This document shows, piece after piece, positions 44,834 through 51,285 of a stretch of 64,000 nt of DNA. Within the stretch, counting starts at the first letter, position 1. Each line of letters starts with the position of its first letter. Source of the stretch: Cupriavidus nantongensis (GTDB lineage Bacteria; Pseudomonadota; Gammaproteobacteria; Burkholderiales; Burkholderiaceae). The stretch covers positions 1,852,967-1,916,966 of the forward strand of contig NZ_CP014844.1 in the NCBI RefSeq assembly GCF_001598055.1, written 5' to 3'. A program made the position numbers and the translations under genes. Under the pieces are notes generated by a model that saw only the letters and a list, made by a program, of their open reading frames with translations, was not told where the DNA came from and ran no database searches.

Positions 44834-45235
44834 TCACTTCGCCGGCTCAGGCATCCGGTCCATCATCATCTGCATCATGGACTGGCACATGTCCATGCGC
44901 ATTTCGAGCATTTGCTGCCGCTCAGCTGTCGGCGCCGACTCGGCTCCATCCTTCATTGCGCCCATCATCGCCATGCCAGCCCGCATGGCCTGCATGTGTT
45001 CGGCCATGAGCGCCTTGCGCTGCGCAGGCGTCTTCGCAGCCACCATCCGTTCGTGCATGGCCTGCATCGACTTCAGTTGCGCATCCATGCCCTCGGTGGT
45101 CGGCGCCCTTGGCGTCTCGGCCGCGGTCGGACTCGCACCTGCGGGGTGATGGGCCTGATGGTTGTCCTGCGCGAACGCAGACAAGGTGACCAGTGCGGCG
45201 CCAACGATGGCCGCGATCGAATGCGTGAATTTCAT
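44834..45235 (-). CDS. Met/His-rich small periplasmic protein, LTXXQ/Spy-like
   Basis: This secreted protein has 133 residues. The signal (MKFTHSIAAIVGAALVTLSAFA) is followed by QDNHQAHHPAG and a helical, Met-rich body: MQAMHERMVAAKTPAQRKALMAEHMQAMRAGMAMMG and MRMDMCQSMMQMMMDRM. The TPAQRKAL element resembles the LTxxQ motif of Spy/CpxP proteins, but family assignment is tentative. The many Met and His residues suggest periplasmic copper binding. AGGAG lies seven bases before the ATG. It is the first gene behind the MerR-type promoter at 45307-45337. Confidence 0.78.
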   Translation of the reverse strand: MKFTHSIAAIVGAALVTLSAFAQDNHQAHHPAGASPTAAETPRAPTTEGMDAQLKSMQAMHERMVAAKTPAQRKALMAEHMQAMRAGMAMMGAMKDGAESAPTAERQQMLEMRMDMCQSMMQMMMDRMPEPAK

Positions 45236-45306
45236 TTCTCTCTCCTTTAGCCGCGGGTGCCTGCCATTGGGGCGAAACCGATGTCGCCGCAAGCGGACAA
45301 AGCCCT

Positions 45307-45337
45307 ATGAAAACTCCGTAGTCGGGTACAGAGTCAA
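45307..45337 (-). promoter_or_regulatory. MerR-type promoter with long spacer (right copy)
   Basis: On the minus strand a -35 TTGACT (45337-45332) is followed after 19 bp by TTTCAT (45312-45307). The spacer holds the dyad ACTCTGTA-6 nt-TACGGAGT, with 7 of 8 arm positions matching. A 19 bp spacer with a dyad is the hallmark of MerR-family activated promoters. It drives the Met/His-rich protein gene and probably the long run behind it. A MerR regulator gene lies 630 bases away (45968). The near-identical dyad at 18413-18435 ties the two operons together. Confidence 0.72.
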
Positions 45338-45389
45338 GGCTTATGAGTTGTGCGCCGGGTGTGACCGACACGGCAACTCAAAGGAGGCG

Positions 45390-45824
45390 CTACAGCGCGA
45401 GACGCTCGAACAGCAGCCACGACGGCCGCTTGGGAGGTGGTCGCTGGTGACCCCTCGACGGGATGGCTCGCAGAGCCAACGTCGGAGCCAGCAGCTGGTC
45501 TCCATAGGCGGGAGGCGCCAAACCGACGAGGTCGAACGCAAAGGTTGGTGCTTTCTGAATGGCGGACTGGTTGACGTCGCCGCAGAGCTTCAGGCACGGG
45601 GCCTTCGACGGGTCGTGGGAACCTTCTTCGTGCTCACCATGGAGGCCTTCATGATTTCCATGCCCGGACGATGGGACATGCTCATACCCGACAGCATGCC
45701 GATGTTGCTGCGGAGACTCCAGAAGGCAGGCATTGGCCACCCCGGCCCCGAGCGCAAACAGCCATACCCCGAGCACCATCCACGCGATGGCGCGAATCCT
45801 GCGGTGGTTGAGAAGTGTGCGCAT
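45390..45824 (-). CDS. His-rich secreted protein under FNR/ANR control, unknown function
   Basis: The protein has 144 residues. An N-terminal hydrophobic signal (IAWMVLGVWLFALGAGVANA) is followed by an unusually His/Gly/Glu-rich stretch (GYEHVPSSGHGNHEGLHGEH) and a Cys pair (KAPCLKLCGD). The C-terminus is Pro/Arg-rich (RPPPKRPSWLLFERLAL). Metal binding is likely from composition. No characterised family is recognised; the arrangement resembles the protein at 4658-5113. A perfect FNR/ANR box and a -10 lie just upstream. Confidence 0.7.
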   Translation of the reverse strand: MRTLLNHRRIRAIAWMVLGVWLFALGAGVANACLLESPQQHRHAVGYEHVPSSGHGNHEGLHGEHEEGSHDPSKAPCLKLCGDVNQSAIQKAPTFAFDLVGLAPPAYGDQLLAPTLALRAIPSRGHQRPPPKRPSWLLFERLAL

Positions 45825-45854
45825 GTGCGGCCTATTGACCCATTGACACCTGTG

Positions 45855-45896
45855 ATTCTATTCCCAACTGAGCTGCGGGAAATTGATTTGGATCAA
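45855..45896 (-). promoter_or_regulatory. Perfect FNR/ANR box and -10 of the 45390 gene
   Basis: TTGAT-TTGG-ATCAA (45883-45896) matches the FNR/ANR consensus fully. Read leftward, a -10 hexamer TAGAAT occupies 45860-45855, at exactly the class II distance from the box centre (45889.5), giving a start near 45848 and a 24-base leader before the ATG at 45824. In the other direction the corresponding position is not -10-like, so the box is assigned to the minus strand. Confidence 0.82.
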
Positions 45897-45967
45897 ATGG
45901 AGGCAAGGGTCAACTACGCGGTACTGCGTTATTCTGTGTTGCTCGTGAATAGACAGTGGATCGCTCG

Positions 45968-46390
45968 ATGAACGAAGGTTTGGGTGATTGGATGACGGTT
46001 GGCAGGCTGGCGAAGGTCGCTGGCGTCGGCGTGGAGACAATCCGCTACTACCAGGGACGCGGCCTGTTGCCGATCCCGAAGAACGCCGGCAGCTTCCGGC
46101 GCTACCCCGCTTCGATGATCCAGCGGATCGGCTTCATCAAGCGCGCTCAGAGCCTTGGGTTCTCGCTGGACGAGGTGAAGTCGCTCTTGGATCTGGAGGA
46201 TGGGCGGAATCGCCGGGCTATTCAGACGGTGACACGGCGGCGCCTTGACCAGATCGATGAGAAGGTTGGCGACCTTCAGCGCATGCGAGGCGCTCTGAGA
46301 GACATGCTGGAGAGGTGCGAAGACACGGGAGAGGCGCTTCCTTGCCCTATCATTGCTGCGCTCATGGGGCCTTTGAATACGTCCGAATGA
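45968..46390 (+). CDS. MerR-family regulator lacking the Hg-ligand Cys82
   Basis: This 140-residue MerR protein is MerR-like along its whole length: HTH with VGRLAKVAGVGVETIRYYQGRGLL, GSFRRYPASMIQRIGFIKRAQSLGFSLDEVKSLLDLEDG, then a dimer helix. It ends CEDTGEALPCPIIAAL. Cys117 and Cys126 coincide with the two Hg-binding Cys of Tn501 MerR, but position 82, the third ligand, is Arg (LEDGRNRRA for LEDGTHCEE). Hg sensing as in MerR is therefore unlikely. It is divergent from the FNR/ANR-controlled gene and the most likely binder of the shared dyads at 45313 and 18413. The ATG at 45968 is chosen over a GTG 12 bases earlier. Confidence 0.88.
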   Translation: MNEGLGDWMTVGRLAKVAGVGVETIRYYQGRGLLPIPKNAGSFRRYPASMIQRIGFIKRAQSLGFSLDEVKSLLDLEDGRNRRAIQTVTRRRLDQIDEKVGDLQRMRGALRDMLERCEDTGEALPCPIIAALMGPLNTSE

Positions 46391-46624
46391 TTGCGCGCTG
46401 TGAGGAACAGACGAGACCCAAGGAAAGCGAACGAGGCCTGTCGCACTTCGTTGGTAATGGTCGTGCGGACTGTTCGCTGCACAAAAATGCCGAATGAATT
46501 TTCAGCAATCTCACGGCCGACTTAGACGACGTGAACTGCGGCGGTCGGCGTAGCGGATACATCGCCCTACGTCGACCCTGCCGGCGCGATCCACTCAGTC
46601 GACTGTCAATCTCACAAGTCCCGC

Positions 46625-46933
46625 CTATTCTCGCTCAAGGATACGCGCACCGGGCCCCTGGCCCGCGAGTATGTCGCCCGGATTACGCAACGGGCACTCT
46701 TTGAGAGAGAGACAACCGCACCCGATACATCCCCCGAGTTCGTCCCGCAGCCGCATCAACTGCGTAATGCGGTCGTCAAGGTCTTCACGCCACCTAGACG
46801 CCACACGGCGCCAATGCGCAGCAATCAGATGAACGCCCGGCTGATACTGCCCGAGAGCGTCGAGCACTTCGTCCAGCGATAGTCCGGCCCGCTGCGCGAC
46901 TTTGACGATGGCCAGATACCTCAAGATATGGGG
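46625..46933 (-). pseudogene. soxR: soxR 3' part (redox-sensing MerR-family regulator), missing its N-terminal half
   Basis: The frame reads HILRYLAIVKVAQRAGLSLDEVLDALGQ, a dimer helix, then the [2Fe-2S] motif CIGCGCLSLKECPLRNPGD and a C-terminal tail. This is the C-terminal two thirds of SoxR. Upstream of HILRY the frame turns into unrelated sequence (Ser/Pro-rich), and no helix-turn-helix is present. The missing N-terminal third is found about 1.4 kb to the right on the opposite strand (48161-48349). As it stands it cannot make a functional DNA-binding SoxR. Confidence 0.85.
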
Positions 46934-47105
46934 CGCGGTGCTGGGGGCACTGATCATGGCGTGCGCCGGTGCGACGGTGCTACTCAACGGCGAGCCCGGC
47001 CGCGTGCTGGCGCCCTCGATCGTGCTGGCAATGTGTGTGCTCGCCGGCCTGCTGCACGATGGCGCCCGCACCGTTGGATCCGTTCAGGAGGAAGCTCGAC
47101 CATGA
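46902..47105 (+). CDS. Small membrane protein or 3' fragment of a membrane protein gene
   Basis: The 67-residue frame has two clear hydrophobic helices (IWGAVLGALIMACAGATVLL and LAPSIVLAMCVLAGLLHDG) and a short acidic tail. Its first eight or so codons overlap the soxR remnant on the other strand, exactly where the rearrangement junction lies (about 46930). The original start was therefore probably lost, and the present ATG may be accidental. No family recognised. Confidence 0.45.
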   Translation: MTMARYLKIWGAVLGALIMACAGATVLLNGEPGRVLAPSIVLAMCVLAGLLHDGARTVGSVQEEARP

Positions 47106-47178
47106 ACGAGCGCAGCCCGCGCATCGCGGCAATCGCATTTCTGCGCAGCCGGCACACTCCGCCAGGGGGAGCCATCCG

Positions 47179-48090
47179 GTGACCCGGTTGCTTTCTCCGT
47201 GCCTGCTGGTTGCCGGTGCCCATGATCCGCTCGGCCGGCGCGTCGTCGAACTGCTGCTGCGCCGCGATGAAACGGAGGTCATCGCCACCAGCCGCCAACC
47301 AGTGCACCTTGTGGATCTGGCTGCCCGTGGGGCGCGTATTCGCGGCGCGGATCCCGACGATGCAGCGTCCCTGGATGCCGCCTTCACCGGCGCACACCGC
47401 CTGCTGCTCCTGCCGGGCGCTGCCGACGGCTCGTGGTCGCGGCGTCGCCAACTGCAGGCCATGATCGATGCCGCAGCGCGCGTCGGCGTCCGCACCGTGG
47501 TGTACGCGGCCCAGATCGAAGTGTTCGACCCCTCGCTGATGACTGTAGCGCGGGAATGCGAGACGGTGGCACAGGCATGCGAGGCTCGCAACCTAGCCTT
47601 GTCAGTCTTGCGGGTGAGTTGGCCTATGGAGCGATTGTTTCCGCGGATCATCCTGGCGCTTCGGTGCGGGAAATGGTTTAGCTCAGCGCCGCAAGGCAGA
47701 CTGCCTTACGTGGCGGGCGAGGACGTGGCGCGCACCGCTGCGGCGGTACTGCGGGCGGCCCCTGTTCCGCCCGGAGAGCTGGCGATCACCGGCCCGCAGG
47801 CTCTCACCGCCGAGGCGCTGGTGAACAGCATCAATATCATCTTCGGAGCCAGCATCGACCTGGTGCCCGTCAGTGAGGAAGCCCTGGCGCTGCATCTGCA
47901 GGTCTCGGGCTTTCCGAAATCCACGGTGCGAGAGGCGCTGATCATCGAAGAGGTGTCCAAACGCGGGCTGGCGCCGTTCTCCGACGGTGTCATCGAGCAG
48001 ATGACCGGTCAGCCGCCGCGCAGCATCGAGGCGGTGCTGGTCGAACACCGCCTCGATTTGCTGTTGTCCACCAGCACCCCCCGGCTTTGA
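47179..48090 (+). CDS. NAD(P)-binding NmrA/SDR-like oxidoreductase
   Basis: This 303-residue Rossmann protein starts at a GTG with AGGGGGA eight bases upstream. It has LLVAGAHDPLGRRVVELLLRR (the glycine motif, slightly altered), VIATSRQPVHLVDLAARGARI, AHRLLLLPGAADGS, TVVYAAQIEVFDPSL and a C-terminal helical part. The layout is that of NmrA/QorB-like atypical short-chain dehydrogenases; substrate unknown. Genes of this kind often neighbour soxR, in keeping with the two soxR halves that flank it. It lies wholly within the segment inferred to be inverted. Confidence 0.82.
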   Translation: MTRLLSPCLLVAGAHDPLGRRVVELLLRRDETEVIATSRQPVHLVDLAARGARIRGADPDDAASLDAAFTGAHRLLLLPGAADGSWSRRRQLQAMIDAAARVGVRTVVYAAQIEVFDPSLMTVARECETVAQACEARNLALSVLRVSWPMERLFPRIILALRCGKWFSSAPQGRLPYVAGEDVARTAAAVLRAAPVPPGELAITGPQALTAEALVNSINIIFGASIDLVPVSEEALALHLQVSGFPKSTVREALIIEEVSKRGLAPFSDGVIEQMTGQPPRSIEAVLVEHRLDLLLSTSTPRL

Positions 48091-48093
48091 GAC

Positions 48094-48112
48094 GAGTCGA
48101 CTTCTTCGACTC
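48094..48112. promoter_or_regulatory. Perfect 7 bp inverted repeat between the oxidoreductase gene and soxR 5' part
   Basis: GAGTCGA-CTTCT-TCGACTC lies just after the oxidoreductase stop and about 50 bases before the soxR start. TTGAGA to the left and CTAGAG to the right are separated by 19 bp, as in a MerR-family promoter reading into soxR, so this may be the old soxR operator. A weak terminator hairpin is the alternative. Confidence 0.45.
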
Positions 48113-48160
48113 TAGAGGCTGCAGGCGTGCTTGCTGCAGTACATGATCCACGCCGAGACG

Positions 48161-48349
48161 ATGATGAAACAACGATCTGTACGAACAGCCACCCCGACGA
48201 CGGTGGTCGCCAAGCCTTTTGCCACGGAACGTGTGCCAATTGTTGGCGACGTCGCCAGCCTCGGCGGCGTAACCGTGTCCAACGTTCGTTTCTATGAAGC
48301 AGAGAGGTTGATCCATGCTACACGCACGGCAGGCAACCAGTGCCTCTAT
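48161..48349 (+). pseudogene. soxR: soxR 5' part, truncated after the DNA-binding region
   Basis: Starting at one of two ATGs (48161, 48164), the frame gives a basic N-terminus and then VPIVGDVASLGGVTVSNVRFYEAERLIHATRTAGNQCLY. This is the SoxR HTH and wing (compare the usual VSxLHFYExKGLI and RTxGNQRRY). After Tyr at 48347-48349 it leaves the family and stops at 48385, inside the end of the relaxase gene on the other strand. Joined to 46933-46625 it would recreate a continuous SoxR with the correct number of residues between the halves. Confidence 0.8.
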
Positions 48350-48366
48350 GGGCCCGTATCTAGCAC

Positions 48367-50184
48367 CTATGCCAGTTTCAAGTAGGGATTGTTCGGTGGC
48401 CGCTCATCGAACAGTTGGCCAGGGTCATCGAGTAAGTAGCCATGCAGCTTGCGCGACTTGCGCGGGCCGGTGACCTCGCAGGTCCAGATGTTCAAGCTGC
48501 TGGGCTGCTTGCGATGGACCTGCAGCTTCTCGAAGCGCTTCTGGACCCATTGCCAGTCGACAACGGCATCCTGCTTGGCGAGTGCTGGAACTTGAGGATG
48601 CTCCTGGACATAGCGCTGAAACACCCCAGGGCTTACCAGGAACACCGTGTCGTCCACGGTATGCACCAGTGCCTTGGCATCGTTGAGAATCAGCTTTCGG
48701 CTCTGCAAGCCATGCCTAAGCCAGCCCATGAAGTGCTCGCCCGAAGGCTGCTGTGTCGATGCCGAAGATTTAGACGCTGGCACAGGCAGTACCAGCGAAC
48801 TCGTTGCGAAGGCCGGGACGGGCTCTGCATCCTGTCGCGTCGCAAGGAGGTGTCCGGAGCCCACCATCGCCAGCATGTCTTCCATGACGTCAGGCAGGGG
48901 CTGAACTGCGGGCGGTGAAGCCAAGTTAGCGGGGCTGCTGCCTTCCCAAGGTGGCGTCGTCTGTTCTTCCAAGACAGGCTTCGCGGCAGTCATAGGCGGG
49001 GCAGCCTCCGAGCCAGCATCCTTCTCGATTGCCGCAGCGTCGATTGCCACCGTGCCGGTAAACGATGCTGGCCGTTCGCCAGCTTCCCAGATCAGCGCGG
49101 GAGCTAGACGCAGCAGGGTAAATGAGTGGGACCAGCCGGTCGCACTGGTCACGGTCGCGCGCCAGACCGCCTTCCCGTCCGACGTCGGCTGCAATATGCC
49201 GTGGTCCTGAAGCACGTTGAACACCGCAGTGTTGTTCGTAGGGATGCCATCGATGCCCTCTGACAGCAGGTGCGCACGTAGCTTGTCCGAAACCGTCTTG
49301 CTCACCAGCCACAAGGCGTCCTCGGTGAGCCAGCCATCGGAGGCTTCGGGCTGGTTCAGCTTCAACTCTTCCTTGAGCAGGTAGCGCAACCCGTCCAGCA
49401 GCTTGCGTTGCAGCGCGTGCTTGGGGGCGGCCATAGCGCGCGCGGGATCGCCTCCCAACTCTTGGGCCACGGAAGCGCGGTCGGCCTGTACGACAAGTTC
49501 GCCCAGCACGCCGGCGTGCTCGTACTGGCCGGCCAGGACGTAGAGCAGCGGTCCCCACAGGTCGGGATAGCCACTGAGCCAGTCCAGGGCATCACGGTCG
49601 AGGAGTTGGCGGTAGAGCAAACCTGTCGCAGCGCTGTGGAGCCGATATTCTCGATCGTCGCGGTAGCGGAAGCGGTATGGCTGGTGCAGCGGGCCGTGCC
49701 AGGGGTGCCACAGCGAGCCGTCGGCCAGTTCGATGTGCAGATCGACGGCGATCTTGCCGATGTCGTGCAGCAGCGCGGCATAAGCGACTGCGGCAGTCCA
49801 GGCTTCAGACTGCGCCGCCTGGTCTTCGGGACTGGCGCCAATGGGCAGCAGATGGGACTGCCGCAGCTTCAGGCTGTAGGCGACGATTTCCAGGCCGTGG
49901 TCGAGCATGCCGCCGGGGTAAGCGTGATGATGCGCCTCGGAAGCCGGGAAAGCCTGGACCAGCTCGGCGTAGCGTTCCAGTGGCGCCCGGTACAAGGTGG
50001 CGAACTGCTTACGTGAGAGCGACGTGCGCTGCCAGATGTGCTCCAGCAGTTTCTGCCGGCGCGGGGTGGCCAGCAGCGATGCGGCCGACTCGGGCCGCAT
50101 CAACCCTTTCGGGAGGTCGGATGCGGGAGGTGGCGTCGGAGCGGTAGCGACCGCGGGCCGTTTTCGCTGGAACAGAGAGAGCAT
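48367..50184 (-). CDS. traI: MobH-type conjugative relaxase (TraI_2 family)
   Basis: This 605-residue relaxase starts MLSLFQRKRPAV at an ATG with AGGA eight bases upstream; the longer frame to 50469 is unsupported. The N-terminal HD-like relaxase domain has SEAHHHAYPGGMLDHGLEIV with clustered His residues, AYAALLHDIGKIAVDLH and DREYRLHSAATGLLYRQLL. The C-terminal TraI_2 part includes GEHFMGWLRHGLQSRKLILNDAKALVHTV and ends NNPYLKLA. MobH relaxases nick oriT in ICEclc/PFGI-1/SXT-type elements. The gene end marks the border with the cargo. Confidence 0.93.
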   Translation of the reverse strand: MLSLFQRKRPAVATAPTPPPASDLPKGLMRPESAASLLATPRRQKLLEHIWQRTSLSRKQFATLYRAPLERYAELVQAFPASEAHHHAYPGGMLDHGLEIVAYSLKLRQSHLLPIGASPEDQAAQSEAWTAAVAYAALLHDIGKIAVDLHIELADGSLWHPWHGPLHQPYRFRYRDDREYRLHSAATGLLYRQLLDRDALDWLSGYPDLWGPLLYVLAGQYEHAGVLGELVVQADRASVAQELGGDPARAMAAPKHALQRKLLDGLRYLLKEELKLNQPEASDGWLTEDALWLVSKTVSDKLRAHLLSEGIDGIPTNNTAVFNVLQDHGILQPTSDGKAVWRATVTSATGWSHSFTLLRLAPALIWEAGERPASFTGTVAIDAAAIEKDAGSEAAPPMTAAKPVLEEQTTPPWEGSSPANLASPPAVQPLPDVMEDMLAMVGSGHLLATRQDAEPVPAFATSSLVLPVPASKSSASTQQPSGEHFMGWLRHGLQSRKLILNDAKALVHTVDDTVFLVSPGVFQRYVQEHPQVPALAKQDAVVDWQWVQKRFEKLQVHRKQPSSLNIWTCEVTGPRKSRKLHGYLLDDPGQLFDERPPNNPYLKLA

Positions 50185-50427
50185 GCGGATGTCCTGTCGC
50201 GGGCCGAGCGGGGTGCCTTTTTGCCTTTTCGAGGTAGGGCCATTCCCCTTGCAACCCATTCCCTCGCCATTTCGACCTTTTACAGCCTTTGGGTATAGGG
50301 CGACGGGTGCTGACCGTCCACCGCCAATGCGGGTTGCGGAAGGGCCGTATTGATACAGGAAGGCTGGCTGTTCACGCCCTACGATGGGCCGATTCTTGGA
50401 CTCGGGAGAACGCTGTAAGGCCTCAGA
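50185..50427. other. Divergent spacer between relaxase and antitoxin genes
   Basis: This is most of a 299-base divergent spacer. I see no supported gene. It should contain the relaxase promoter and could contain oriT, since oriT often lies next to the relaxase gene, but I do not see a nic motif I can name. Confidence 0.4.
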
Positions 50428-50456
50428 TTGACAAAGTAAGGAAATTTCCTTACCAT
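50428..50456 (+). promoter_or_regulatory. prlF-yhaV promoter with 18 bp perfect palindromic operator
   Basis: TTGACA (50428-50433) and TACCAT (50451-50456) are 17 bp apart. GTAAGGAAATTTCCTTAC (50436-50453) is an 18 bp perfect palindrome that fills the spacer and part of the -10. Binding there by the AbrB-type antitoxin PrlF, alone or with YhaV, would block RNA polymerase, the standard autoregulation of toxin-antitoxin pairs. Confidence 0.8.
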
Positions 50457-50483
50457 GCAGGTATCGCAATCAGGAGAGTCGCC

Positions 50484-50801
50484 ATGCCTGCCATCCACGA
50501 AGTCGCCACGCTGACCTCTAAAGGCCAGATCACGCTGCCCAAGCCCATCCGGCAGGCGCTCGGCGTCGATGCCGGCGGCAAGCTCGCGTTCGATCTGCGG
50601 GGCAGCGAAGTCGTCGTCACCCGTGTTGATGCCGAGCACGAGGACCCCGCCATTGGCGCGTTTCTGAGCCTGCTGGCCCGCGACATCGAAGCTGGCCGGA
50701 ACGTCCGGGGCCTGCCCGAGGATCTGGCGCGCGCCATGCTGGAGCATGCTGGCCACGGTGTGAACCTGGACGAGGAGATCGACGGGAAAGTGGAACTCTG
50801 A
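50484..50801 (+). CDS. prlF: PrlF antitoxin (SpoVT/AbrB-type)
   Basis: This 105-residue antitoxin starts MPAIHEVATLTSKGQITLPK with AGGAG seven bases upstream. The swapped-hairpin AbrB domain is TLTSKGQITLPKPIRQALGVDAGGKLAFDLRGSEVVV. The C-terminal half is helical and probably wraps the toxin. It overlaps yhaV by one base (TGATG). PrlF neutralises the RNase YhaV and represses the operon, so the pair may stabilise the ICE in its host. Confidence 0.93.
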   Translation: MPAIHEVATLTSKGQITLPKPIRQALGVDAGGKLAFDLRGSEVVVTRVDAEHEDPAIGAFLSLLARDIEAGRNVRGLPEDLARAMLEHAGHGVNLDEEIDGKVEL

Positions 50802-51259
50802 TGCAACGGCATGGCTGGACGCTGCTCTTCCACGACTGCGTGATCGAGCAGTTGCAGAAACTGCATGCGGCCGCGAGGCGCGCGCAGGAGAATGACCCGG
50901 CGGGCTTCGAGTCCAATGCCAACGTCAAGCTCTTCCGGGCCCTGAGCCAGTTGATGTTGGATGTGGTGCCAGGCGATCCGGCACGCGACGAGTACCGCCA
51001 GGGCAACACCTTGGGACCTGCCCACCGCCACTGGCGAAGGGCCAAGATCGGACGGCGGTTCCGGCTGTTCTTCCGGTACGACTCGAAGGCGAAGGTCATT
51101 GTGTACGCCTGGGTCAACGATGAACAGACCCTGCGGTCTTCGGGTAGCAAATCGGACCCGTATGTCGTGTTCGAGAAGATGCTCGGACGCGGGAACCCAC
51201 CAGACGACTGGCACGCGCTGATACAGGCAAGCAAGCAGGATTGGAGCAAACTGGAATAG
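50801..51259 (+). CDS. yhaV: YhaV toxin, RelE-superfamily ribonuclease
   Basis: This 152-residue toxin has the YhaV features: GWTLLFHDCVIEQLQKL, the basic strand AHRHWRRAKIGRRFRLFFRYDSKAKVIVYAWVNDE and the C-terminal SDPYVVFEKMLGRGNPPDDWHAL. The Arg/His/Lys cluster is the likely RNA-cleaving surface. The length is normal. It is coupled to prlF by the overlapping TGATG. Confidence 0.94.
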   Translation: MQRHGWTLLFHDCVIEQLQKLHAAARRAQENDPAGFESNANVKLFRALSQLMLDVVPGDPARDEYRQGNTLGPAHRHWRRAKIGRRFRLFFRYDSKAKVIVYAWVNDEQTLRSSGSKSDPYVVFEKMLGRGNPPDDWHALIQASKQDWSKLE

Positions 51260-51285
51260 GCATCCCTCAGTAGCAGGAGACGACC

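Noticed and set aside
45968..46390. Complete mercury resistance operon
   Set aside because: Only a MerR-like regulator is present and it lacks Cys82; no merA, merT, merP or merC in the window.
50185..50483. oriT next to the relaxase gene
   Set aside because: Position is plausible, but I cannot identify a nic site or the inverted repeats expected, apart from the palindrome that is better explained as the prlF operator.
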